Program-made: the position numbers and the translations under genes
Origin: Cubamyces lactineus
Taxonomy: Eukaryota; Basidiomycota; Agaricomycetes; Polyporales; Polyporaceae
Reading direction: 5' to 3'
Length of the DNA stretch: 64,000 nucleotides
Assembly: GCA_022376465.1 (NCBI GenBank)
Contig: JACDTU010000007.1
Coordinates: 496,001-560,000 of the forward strand
Part shown: positions 1-9,983 of the stretch, piece by piece
Position numbering within the stretch: position 1 is the first letter of the stretch
How the letters are laid out: the number at the start of each line of letters is the position of its first letter
The notes under the pieces: generated by a model
The model's database searches: none
What the model saw: only the letters and a program-made list of their open reading frames with translations
What the model was told of the DNA's origin: nothing

Positions 1-1197
1 GTCTCCGGAAGCGTCATCCGTATGTCGAGTTCCGTGATCGCGACTTCGACGCCGAGCTCAACGAACTCTTGCATGTTCTGGACGAGCGTGGTGGGGACTT
101 CGCCGACGATGAAGTGCGACTGGAGACCGATACCGTCGATCGGGACGCCCTGAGACTTCAAGGTTCGGACCAGGTTCTTCATGGCAGTCGCCTTTGCGCC
201 TACGGGAGAGGGTGACTAATGTGTTTTTTAAATATCACAGTCACGTACCTAGTCCCTCGATGTTGAAGTCGTTGATGTAGACCTTCGCATTAGGGTCTGC
301 AGCCTTTGCCGTGCGAAGGGCAATGGGGATATAGTTCTCGCCCAAGGTGTTGAAGAATACATCAGACCGGAATGAACCATCGTCGTTGAGCGGCTCTAAA
401 TTAAGTCACGTCAGGAGCTTTGATGGAACTTTTGGGCGGTACAAAGATCGCATACCGTTCACGACGTCCCAGCTATCTGAGTACGATATGGATACCGTCA
501 GCCAGTCGATACTATTAATGCGAAAATCATACGCACAACTGTAGGCAGGGGCACTTTAGTACATGATGAGATCAAGATGCATGAATTAGAACTCACACTC
601 GTCCTGCATACCGGCCAACCAGCGTACCACAATGGTTTTGGATGATGGACGTGAGCTGGTTAGCGTTGAAGTTACCAGCCGTGACCCAGCTTGGCAGCTG
701 CTGATGCCAGACGCAGTTGTGTCCTGAAAATCGGGTCAATACCTTGCACGATGCTCATCGGAGCATGCGGAAAGTTTGATACCTCTCAGAAGCTGCCCAT
801 GAGACGTCGCCAAGTTGGCGATTTGGTCAGCTAAAGTGAAGGTGAAGACGCCTTGTTCAGGCTCGGTGGCGTCCTGATTAAAGCGTCAAAGAGGTCAGTC
901 CTGTTGACGGGAAGGCTTGCATGTGAGGGGAATGCTTACCCATTTCATGCTGTTCTCTGCCGTGATCTGGCCGAACATGTTCGGGGCTTCGAGAATAGCA
1001 GTGTACTGGGTGTTTGTCAACTCATTGTTGTCGGTCGCGGTGCCTAGATAGAGCTTGCCAGCCGCTCGAGCGACAGCGTGCAAGCCGGCAACGTTTGCGG
1101 TTGACCCAGGCAGATTAGCATCAGCTACCGGGGTCGCTGGTATGGCGAACACGACAGGTAACAGTGCCACGAAGGCTGTGAGAAGTGAGAACTGCAT
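1..1197 (-). CDS. GH10 endo-beta-1,4-xylanase, secreted (3' end outside window)
   Basis: Secreted enzyme expected to hydrolyse internal beta-1,4 bonds of xylan. The start at 1197 opens a signal peptide ([18 protein letters not shown]). Next comes a GH10 N-terminus with the strand-1 segment [10 protein letters not shown] and the substrate-binding ITAENSMKW; exon 1 ends at 940. After two introns [15 protein letters not shown] gives the family H-x-x-WH region. The acid/base glutamate is in WDVVNEPLND; its GAG codon is split G|AG by an intron near 380-450. YINDFNIEG follows, and the nucleophile is in VAITELDIR at about 20-55. The ATG at 1218, seven codons upstream, would put charged residues before the signal peptide, so I prefer 1197. 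The last part of the barrel and the stop lie beyond position 1. Any cellulose-binding module would have to be C-terminal and off-window, because none precedes the catalytic domain. Both catalytic glutamates are present and no frame break is seen. Confidence 0.95.
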
Positions 1198-3025
1198 GAT
1201 AGTCGTGCGTGGAGACAAGGAACTTGAGGATATCCTGACCGGCCGTTCGCCTTAAGTACTCCCCAGAATTATTAGAAGGCGGCGTCCTGAGTGTTCTTGC
1301 CAACAGACACCGAACTTCCAAGAGAACGCTGGCTCGGGGTGGAAAGTTTACTGTCAAGCTTGGGCGCGAGGAGTGACGGTCGTGCGGCCGCTTTTGTCCA
1401 CAGCGGTTCGTGAGGGCCCATGAACGTTGCTTAGGACCCAATGCCCGCCCTTCGATCGTCGGGACCAAAGACGCGTGATTAGTATCTCATAGAGTGCTTG
1501 TGGGGGTGTGGTGTCATGTACAGGGGCAAGACACGAGGCTGACGCGACTGTGCAGAACCGACTCACGAGAGGGAGTCCAGGTGCTAAAACGGTGCTACGC
1601 CGTGGCCTAAGGCTCACACTGTGTTATGTGCTCTTGAGATGCATGACGCTATGCGGGATGCGTTACGAACTACATAAGATCAGGTTCATGAGTAGGCATA
1701 AACACGCGCAGAACAATAGTTCGCGTACTCGCATCAATCTGTGGCGTTGTTGAACGCAGGATACATGCGTGATTCGCATTGCGGTGTATTGCACTGCAAG
1801 TTTTGTGTATGCGGAACCTGAGAATTTGTTGAAGCACATACATTGTCTGTTCTCATCATCGCCTTACACATGTTCGTCCGGGTCCCGATTATGTCGAACA
1901 GGCGCGCGAAATGAAGGTCATGCAGCGGGATGATCTTGGCCGGCGTTTTATTCCTGGAGGACGTGCGAAGCTCGAGGCGCTACAGGCATCACTGCGAGAA
2001 ATTAGCTCTCACCGAAAGAGGGCAACGTGTTATTTTTCACATGTACGCGGGAGGTTATGCCGGCGCGCGGAGCTGCGGAAGGCGGATGAGTGCGGGTGCG
2101 TGCCACATGATACAGTTCATGCTCGCCTTAGCCTAATAGCCGAAAACGATGTATGCGCTCACGTTGCGCCATCGCGGACTACGATGTAGTACCAACGCTT
2201 TCATTCAAGCTCTACGATCGTTGGTCGTTGACGAAGAAGAGCACCGCTGTTGTGCGTATTGAAACCGTAGCTTAGCCATTAGACTTCGCACACTTGTCCT
2301 GCTGGCGACCAACATACACCGCTCGCGTCCGCTGTAATGGATAGTCATCTGCCCCGCGGCTGGTCAGACGATGTCTAGAGCGCATGTCAAGGTTACACAT
2401 ACCATTAGGTAGAATAGCGTGGCCTGTGCCTGAGCTGTTCACCCGTGAGAAGCAAAGCTTCCTGGGCAAGTCAACATCCTTCAGCGGCTCCTGTATACGA
2501 TGTATAACCTGAGACACATCCTCAAGTTGCCATGTTCGTTCAGACCGCAGTCGCAGAACGGAGACTTTGACGGCAAGGAAAGAACTGGATTAGATACTAC
2601 AGCGTCCCGGATTGCAGTAGAGCGTGATGCAGCACTCGCAAGAGGGAAGCCCAACATGCTGAGCGCACCAATGAGCCACAAGTCAAGTAAAGTCTCTTCT
2701 TCAGGCTGCACGCAAATGCTAGCAACCGGCCGCGGTGGGAGCCCAAAGTTGCCTGCAGAGCGCGATAGGTTGCGAATTACTTAGACTGTAGACTCGAGTG
2801 CCACTTTGTTAGCAGTATCGACCGAGTTTCCCGGTATCAAGATCAGCAAAACTTGATGCAATTGTCGCAAGCGAGTTGTCTCGTAGTGGCGGTCTTAGCG
2901 AGGGTCCTATGCGAGTCGTTCGCTATGATGAGCTTGCCACGTGGGCAGGCCGTAGCACGGGCGCCAATGTCAGGAGGACCTGGAACGAGCGCTTGTGAAC
3001 GCGACGCGACCGTATTCCACCCATC
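1198..3025. other. Intergenic, xylanase 5' flank to LSM2 5' flank
   Basis: About 1.8 kb between the divergent xylanase and LSM2 genes. Only short open frames occur on either strand. None matches a family I recognise or has a convincing splice pattern. A CACGTG palindrome sits near 2939, about 90 bases before the LSM2 start, and could be a bHLH-type site. No repeat or mobile element is visible. Confidence 0.5.
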
Positions 3026-3520
3026 ATGGTGAGTCTCTGCACACGGAGTCTTGGCTGTTTGTTGACCGTCTTCTAGCTCATCTTCTCAGTATTCAAGACC
3101 TTGACGGATCAAAGGGTTACCGTTGAGCTCAAGAATGACTTGTCTATCACTGGAACCCTGAAATCGGTCGACCAGTGCGTCCTGAGCTGGATCCGTGCAT
3201 TTGCCTGTTCGCCGACATAATCTTCGCCAGGTTTTTGAATATTCGACTCGATAACATCAAAGTCCTTGACGAGGCTAGGCATCCGCATATGGTATGTAGT
3301 GTAGAATGTATCAACACCTCTGGGCTTACCCTCGGGCAGATGGCAGTAAAGAACTGTTTCATTCGTGGATCTGTTGTACGGTATGTGCAGCTCCCGGCTG
3401 AGCATGTTGATACACAGCTGTTGGAGGATGCTACAAGACGAGGTGCGCCCGTTTGAAATCTACTCCAACTCCCTCCTTCTAACATCCCGTTCAGAGGCTG
3501 CTGCGACGAACAAGCGGTAG
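3026..3520 (+). CDS. LSM2: U6 snRNA-associated Sm-like protein LSm2
   Basis: Subunit of the Lsm2-8 ring that binds the 3' end of U6 snRNA in the nucleus and of the Lsm1-7 ring that promotes mRNA decapping in the cytoplasm. Five exons: 3026-3028, 3077-3174, 3231-3291, 3340-3442 and 3495-3520. They total 97 codons including the stop, giving 96 residues, the usual length for Lsm2. The first exon is only the ATG; splicing gives MLIFSVFKTLTDQ, like the family's MLFYSFFKTLV start. Sm1 is in VELKNDLSITGTLKSVDQ and FLNIRLDNIKV. Sm2 is the near-invariant NCFIRGSVVRYVQLP. The protein ends AAATNKR. The frame stays open through every junction, so the exon model is secure. Confidence 0.95.
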
Positions 3521-3891
3521 CGCTGCGTGTTGCTTGTCCCTTCCATCGTTTTCGTCCATTCTCGAGGTGCGCTCCTGCCATGTACTCTACCGCCCCATCT
3601 GTATATCCTACACGTCACTACATTTTGTGTTGCAACCATCGTCTCCGTTGTTTCGCGCCCATCCAAGATGTTTCGGGCTAACGGGCAGGTATGGATCACT
3701 ACAGTTCACGGTCTGTTGATTTTCCCGTCTAGATTAGCGATAGCTGTGATTGCCCAAGTTAAGATGGCATTTAATGAAGGTCGAAACGAATACAATAACA
3801 CGTTAGACTACAGCAGCAAAGACACTACGAAGCTACAGGTTTACTGATACAATACATTGTAGTCCACACAGGTTCTTCGACCGATCGAAAC
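3521..3891. other. Convergent 3' flanks of LSM2 and the next gene
   Basis: A 371-base spacer between two converging genes. It should hold both 3' UTRs. The open frames here are short and have no family similarity. I see no other feature. Confidence 0.5.
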
Positions 3892-5391
3892 TCAAGCTAT
3901 CCGTTTCTTCCCTCGGCTCGCTGAGGGCGAACCGTCCGAAGAGGCGAGACTCGGCGACTGTTTCTTGGCCCGAATCCTGGCCGACTCTCTCACCGGTTTA
4001 CATACACTAGCGGGAGGAGCATGTGTGGTGTCTTGCTGGCCCTTGCCTGGCGCCGTTTTGTCTTCGAGGTCGCCAGGTGTTCCCGCGCGCGTCAGCTCCC
4101 CGTCCGACACATCCGGAGTCGGAACGAGGGTCGTTGTCGCTGATAGTGTCGTGGAAAGCTCCGATACGTCCGACTCCGCCCTCGATGCGACACGCCGGTG
4201 TGCCCGTCGCGTACTAGATCTCCTCGGGGGCGGAGAGTCTACGGGAATGCTGCTAGCAGGGGTGACAGGCGGATCCGAGAGAGGAGAAGACGAAGGTATC
4301 GCGTCGGTGGCATTGGGCGGAGTTCGGTAAGCTTTCAGCAGTGCCTTGGGTGCTACGGCCGACGTCGTAGCAGGCGGCTCGTCGGTCACTTGGACATCCA
4401 CGTCCATGTGCGCGTCGTCCTTCGGTGGAGGTACGATGTGGATGATGAGTGAAGAGGCGGAGGCCTTGCTCGTCTTCTTCGTCGTACGCGCTTTGGAACG
4501 CGTCTTCTTCGACGGAGCCACTGTGGATGGCGTACCTTGGGCCGCGTCGACAACAGCTTGTGTGGTGCTCGCCTTGGTGGCCCTGACCCCCTTCGTCCTC
4601 GCCCCTGTCGCTTTCTTCCCTTTGGAACCCGCAGTGCGCCTGGCGCGTTTCGGTGGAGCACACTCGACACTGTCAGTCTCTGCGTCTCTTGCTCGCTTGC
4701 CGTTTTTGTTCTTCTCGGTGGCAACTTCGATCTCTGCCGTCGCCGAGGCCTTGACATGCGCTGCAGCACAGCGCGCTGACGTACGCGTTCCTTTCGCCAC
4801 GATCGCCTTCTTGGGTTCTACAGCGGGTAGGTGTATGGTCTGGGGCTGAGGTGTCTGGGGCAGCCAGGGTCGCTGGTAGTTGCGGAGACCGATCAAGTTG
4901 TACTCCAGGTCAATCCACGCGACGTTGGACGGCAATGCGATGCGCATCGGTTTCTCGCCTACACCCATCCGGTCAGCAGCTACGCCCATGCTCATACATA
5001 AGTACTCACAGACGACGTCGTGGACAACCTCTGCAACACGCTGCTTCGCGTTCCGTGCCCAGAACGCCCAATGGGCGGGGTGCGAGGGTAGGTTGTACAC
5101 CGAGAGTGCGGCGACGGCGAAGATGAGGCGCGCCTCGTCAAGAGACATCTTCTCTCCCTTCCCGACCACGTTCGCGACGGCCTCAGGGTGCGCAACACCC
5201 CCGTACTCGACCCGCCACCACGTCGTGCCTTGAGAGATGTCGTGCCAGCGGAGGTCATTGCAAATTGGCTGCTGAGCTTCACTTTCATTCCCGTGGGCCT
5301 TTTGCTCGGCGTAGAGGAGCGCGGTACCCGCGTAGTTGAGAAATGCCAGGACATCGGGATTTTGTGCGGTGATGCAGAAGTCTTGGGACAT
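3892..5391 (-). CDS. Nuclear-type protein with conserved HPAHWAxWA motif, copy A
   Basis: Function unknown. I take ATG 5391 as start (MSQDFCITAQ); the frame stays open upstream to 5661, but the extension has no matching counterpart. The folded part is about residues 45-150: LRWHD..., then at 90-127 IFAVAALSVYNLPSHPAHWA and FWARN. A 51-base phase-1 intron follows (GTGAGT...GTAG, about 4962-5012). It is in frame if unspliced, but its position and phase match copy B exactly. Then comes VAWIDLEYNLIGL. The C-terminal two thirds is disordered and rich in K, R, A, S, T and P, with several basic stretches (KRARDAE, PPKRARR, KKTRSKAR) that look like nuclear localisation signals. I infer a nuclear, perhaps DNA- or chromatin-associated role from composition alone. 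Copy B is at 28065-30378. I know of no named domain covering the conserved block. Confidence 0.8.
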   Translation of the reverse strand: MSQDFCITAQNPDVLAFLNYAGTALLYAEQKAHGNESEAQQPICNDLRWHDISQGTTWWRVEYGGVAHPEAVANVVGKGEKMSLDEARLIFAVAALSVYNLPSHPAHWAFWARNAKQRVAEVVHDVVCEYLCMSMGVAADRMGVGEKPMRIALPSNVAWIDLEYNLIGLRNYQRPWLPQTPQPQTIHLPAVEPKKAIVAKGTRTSARCAAAHVKASATAEIEVATEKNKNGKRARDAETDSVECAPPKRARRTAGSKGKKATGARTKGVRATKASTTQAVVDAAQGTPSTVAPSKKTRSKARTTKKTSKASASSLIIHIVPPPKDDAHMDVDVQVTDEPPATTSAVAPKALLKAYRTPPNATDAIPSSSPLSDPPVTPASSIPVDSPPPRRSSTRRAHRRVASRAESDVSELSTTLSATTTLVPTPDVSDGELTRAGTPGDLEDKTAPGKGQQDTTHAPPASVCKPVRESARIRAKKQSPSLASSDGSPSASRGKKRIA

Positions 5392-8385
5392 GGTGTAGCC
5401 GTGGTAGTCGATGAGAGATGGGGTGAGTGAGTTCGCTGGGGGGCAGAGGACAGTATAGCTGATAGAGAGGCAAGATGAGGCGCGGGTATATCTGTATTTC
5501 TCGACGACAATGCGTCGCTTTGGCCACCTGCTATAGAGGGTGCCACCGCTTGGTCTTGCACAAAGCGCTCCGAGATGCCGATGTGGCCAAATGTCTATGC
5601 TTCCTGCCCGTCGTGGCCAATCGTGAAGAGATCGTAGAAGACGGTCGCGATTAGTGCCCAAGAGCCCGCTTGGACGAGTCTATGCGGATGCCGAGACCAG
5701 CGGCAGTATTAGGTGGAGGAGGGTATTCTTACGAGGTTGTGGCGAAGTGGCGAACACCAGGTCCGGGGAGGTTCAACACGGGCCGCGAGGTGATGCACCT
5801 TTATACAGCAGGATGGCATAGCTATAAGGCACTGGCGCTATTGTATTTCTGAGACCAGCTAGAAGGCCAGTACGACCATTCGGAGTGGCACCAAGGGCCG
5901 CATCCGTTGTGGGTCCATGGGAACGCGGGCCGCGCTGAGCGCCGTGGACAAGGTCGCTTATTATACGGGCACGCGGGTGGCGTCAGCACAAGACCGACAA
6001 GTGGCTCACTACTGACGGCTATCATCTTCGAAGGAGACAAGGAATCTCTACGGACTTCTCTTCTATTGTCATGCTTACTTGGGAGATCGCGATAACTCGG
6101 TCTCCGGATACACGCCGCTACAAGGGGCCTGACGTATGAGCGTGTGCGCGATAGTCCCGGGGCTACTCCAATGCCCCCTAGAGATAGATACAGCGTATAC
6201 AGGGCTAGATAGAAGCGAGGGATTGGACGAGCAGTATACACAAGTAATCAACGAGAGTGGATATTTGAATCAAAGATTTTGACACCAAGTAGTCCAATAT
6301 CTGCGCATGTGTAAACTTCGAACCGTGCAGCGTGGATTGAGTTGGACTAGTATAAGGGTTATAGCTTTTAGCGCTACCCATCGTGGAGAGAAGGAGACCA
6401 GACCTTGCGGCTTCTCTACACTCTACAAGTATGCGCACATTCTTAACGAATCTCACCAACTGCGAGACGTACGTCCTAGCTCTCTTCCTTGGAGGTCTCC
6501 GTATTGCTCCTCAAATAGCATAGACTAAGCCTCCCCCATCGGCCAATCTTCGTCCCTGAGCCCTAGAGCCGTGTCTCCTCCGGTTTCCTGCCCTCCAGAA
6601 GCGATTCCACAGTCCATTGCCCCTACGAAGGCCAGCAAAGGTCCTGGCCAAGCGGGGTAGCCGATGGGATGATTACCACCACATGGAACAGGGCCAAAAG
6701 CAACATTAACGTTTGGCACCTGAGCACTCGAAGGAGCCCAGTCGGTACTGAAGCCGAAGGAAACGGTGACTCCGGGGGTTGTGATCTGTACCGTGATGCT
6801 AGGCTGTGCGAATGATGCCTGAGAACACATTGTGGGAGCCTGTAGGGGCAGAGGACGAGAGGGTGTGGCGGTAGGGGCGCACTCAAGGCTACAGCACCTG
6901 CTACCGGGGGTGATAGCTAGAGGGTTGATAGTGACCAGACGAAGGTACCGAGCGGTACACCATACGTACGGCATATATATCGGAAACGGCGGCCTGCCAC
7001 AGATTCGCAGCATATCTTGTGAAGTGTATCTGGAGAATCGCACGTGATTGGGTTCACAGTACAATAGTGCCACGGTCGCTGCTCCTGCTGAGAATACGGG
7101 GGGGTCATCGTACAACGAATATCAGTATCGGCACGCATGACTCTAGAAACGAACCGGGTTGTCACGAACCTCAGCTTGTTCCTGCATCACCGCAGACCCG
7201 GTACAGCTGAATTGTTCATTTCCATGAACGCTTGAGGGGTTATCACAGGAGAACCTAGAATGACTAGTATCCCCTCGATACCCGCTAGCGGGAGGTGTAG
7301 CAGGCCGTATCTGATTGTTGGCCCTTCCCAGCAAATTCGAACGCCACCTGTAGTTTGCGGGCGGTATAAGCGGATACGTGTCACGTAGCGGTGATGATTG
7401 CTAGCAGTGGTTGGTCCATACAACCAGCAAGTCTGTACAGTAGTCATCCGGTTACCGCTCAGTGAATTATTGCTATAAAGATATCTGCAATTGTTCAACA
7501 TCCTGCGGCTGAACGAGTGTGGCGGCGGGGCTGTTGCGGCAGCTAGAATAAGTCGAAATACTTGTGAAAGTCGAGGGCCCTGCCACGTAAGTAATGATAT
7601 GTCGCAAACTCTCAATACGCACCTTTGTTGTAATGTCTCGTGTCAGTTCGGAGAAGTTCATCCGCAAAGCTCTCCAAACAGCGTAGGCTTGAGTCGCCGG
7701 TTGCTGGCGAAGCGCGCGCGTTCGTGAATCGCGGATTCGAGTGGCTAGCGCTAACTTCAAAGCACTCGGCTACTATGTACTTAGCTGCCTCTAGACCTGT
7801 TACAATTTTTAGCCTATGCGCTACACAGCGACGATGGTTCCCTAGGTTTGAGATGCCTTGATCACTAGGCGGGACATCGGGGCACTGTGTGCAGTTCATG
7901 CTCGGATGGGCGGTATAATGCTATCTTTGACAGGGGTACAGCGCCGCCTCCAGCTTTAACAGGGTGACTTCACATAAACATACGCATGACGGCAGTCATT
8001 GGAGTTCTGAGCTCGTCAATGTCAAAAGGATACAAGCATGCATTTAAGCCGTTGTGTTTCTCGACAGACTGCTGGGTGATAGGATATCAGAATTTCCGAC
8101 CGAGCGGAGCACCCCGCTACTGAAATAGTTGCCGAGCGATAATCTACACAACGTATGCTAGTACGTGTAGTAGCACGAAACGTACATCGCCGGCTTCAAC
8201 GTCCAGCTGTGCCGCCAGTAGCACTAGCAGGATAAGAGGTTGCAGGTCTAAGTTGCGCTCTGGAGCGAAGACGCATGCCCTGGGGACGGCCATCCTCGCC
8301 GTGTGCACGGCTATTCGCCTGCATCTCTCTCGCATGAATCGCCCTCGCCTCAATTCTGACCGACCGGCGGTTCTCCGGAATCCCG
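5392..8385. other. Gene-poor stretch
   Basis: About 3 kb of mixed-composition DNA without a recognisable gene. The most gene-like item is a minus-strand frame open from 7115 to 6525. Its first real ATG is at 6831 and would give about 101 residues: a Thr/Val-rich start (ITVQITTPGVTVSFGF), then Gly/Pro-rich sequence and an acidic end. I cannot place it in a family and treat it as unproven. There are no terminal repeats, long direct repeats or transposase-like frames. Confidence 0.4.
5800..5805 (-). promoter_or_regulatory. Candidate TATA box for the gene at 3892-5391
   Basis: On the minus strand the sequence reads TGTATAAAGG, about 410 bases upstream of the chosen ATG. It is the best TATA match in the 5' flank. 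The distance would imply a long leader or an upstream intron, so the assignment is tentative. Confidence 0.35.
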
Positions 8386-9039
8386 TCAATTCGACGTGCG
8401 GGCTCTTGAGGGGTGGATTGACCTAGTGCACAATGTGGTTATTACCCTGGCACGAAGATGGCGAGGCTGGTTGATGGGCGTACCTGCGGGTCCACAGTCC
8501 TTGTGCGAGCTCCTGACCAGAGCAGGAGGCCAATGTGTACCTGTTTGAACAGGTGGTGAGCTCTGTCGCTTGGTACGCTTTGCTGGCCTCTTCGAGCGCC
8601 CCGGAGTCGCGCTTGGACGCTTGCGATGTCCGGGTGCCAGGTCCGGCATTGACTCCTCAAGGCCGTCCTCTTTGAGCTTGTCTTCAGACCCTTCACCAGA
8701 ATCGCCACGAACGCCCTCAGGAGGTTGCCCAGCAAGATGGACATCCTTCTTCCCGACGTAGTACTGCGACGGTTTGGGCTCGGTAGGCTTGGTGCCGTGA
8801 TTATCGTCCGTGGCGTTGATCGCCATTCCTTCGTCCGAGTCGAGGATCGCGCCATGATTCGCCGTGATAGCGGGATGACGAGCAGTGGACAACGGGAGAC
8901 TAGACATTCCGTCTTGCTCCACAGGGATCTTCGTAGGAGTTACGATGTCAGTCAGAGACGCGATGTAGTTGTGTAAAACCTCACTCTCGCAGAGAGTGGA
9001 AGGAGGGATGATTGGAAGTACGCTGCGGGGCTTTCTCAT
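8386..9039 (-). CDS. Hypothetical basic/acidic hydrophilic protein
   Basis: Unrecognised. The minus-strand frame is open for 295 codons (to 9273). The ATG at 9039 gives MRKPRSVLPIIPPSTLCESE and about 200 residues. The middle is strongly hydrophilic, with an acidic segment (DSGEGSEDKLKEDGLEESMP) followed by a basic segment (HRKRPSATPGRSKRPAKRTK) resembling a bipartite nuclear signal. A likely 57-base intron (GTACAC...CCGCAG, about 8486-8542) lies after SSPPVQTG and is in frame either way. Frame length and composition suggest a real gene, perhaps nuclear. There is no domain, and no neighbour that hints at a job. It could also be a long chance frame in a gene-poor region. Confidence 0.4.
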   Translation of the reverse strand: MRKPRSVLPIIPPSTLCESEVLHNYIASLTDIVTPTKIPVEQDGMSSLPLSTARHPAITANHGAILDSDEGMAINATDDNHGTKPTEPKPSQYYVGKKDVHLAGQPPEGVRGDSGEGSEDKLKEDGLEESMPDLAPGHRKRPSATPGRSKRPAKRTKRQSSPPVQTGTHWPPALVRSSHKDCGPAGTPINQPRHLRARVITTLCTRSIHPSRARTSN

Positions 9040-9983
9040 GCATCGCACGTTAAATAGAGTATGTCGTGGCCACGACATGCATGTTGTAGACTGTCTTGCC
9101 GTCTGCACGATCTGTGCGCCCCATTTTACAATTGACTCATAACAACAATGAACGGATTTTATTTCATGAGATAGAGAGGAAGCTGTCGACCAGTAGTTAT
9201 GACATACCAACCAGAAAGTGGAGTGGTACTTGTCAATTGTACTGGCGCCGCTATCGAGGGGGTTGTTATGCATGTGTAGGAGGATGGTTTAAGACGTCAA
9301 GACTCAACCGCGTGTGGGTACTTGGTTACTCACATGCTGATGAAAGATATACTGTAGAGCACGTTCCCATGAATCAAAACGGCTCAATGGGACGCCGCGC
9401 TGCGGGCAATAGGGCAAATTGCCGCAGAGTCATTCATGGCTCGAGGCTTAGTGTACCTAGCCGGATGCGAAAAACACTCTCAGCATGTTTAATTTGTGAA
9501 ATCCTGTAACTCGTTGGAACGCACTGTGTCTACTTCAGCTCAGCAATCCATGTGTTGGTCGTTGGACGCACTGTCAGGACGCATGATAACCGATAGAGCG
9601 GCATGCGTACCTAGAGTTACCTCCGGCGCTCTACGGTTCTGAAGGAACAATCGCCCTGTACACTTCGGCCTCGCTGATTGTGCACGCGACCACATTGTCC
9701 AAAAGTAAGAAGCTTCATAGCGTTTATGGAGAAGGTGGCGGGTCAAGGTCGAGGCAGAATAGCCGGAGACCGGAGTCGACAAGAGTCGGCTGGACGCCGG
9801 GGCCGAGTGACAAACCGGGCGCCAAATGACCTCCTGCTTCAGTAAGAATCAGTATCCTCAGGCCGTTCATCTCAAGCCTCCTCCACTTCAGCACCTCTGG
9901 GTCTTCGCTTCGGTGTTTTCAGTTAGATATACGGTTCAGCGCACTCCCACTCCGTGAGAAAGCGGGGACTCGAACCAGGCGCC
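9040..9983. other. Intergenic
   Basis: About 0.94 kb upstream of the F-box gene at 9984. The short frames on both strands look random. I see no RNA gene or repeat. Confidence 0.5.

Noticed and set aside
9954..9983. Ten-codon N-terminal extension of the F-box/WD-like protein
   Set aside because: Possible, but the ATG at 9984 has better context and the extension adds nothing recognisable.
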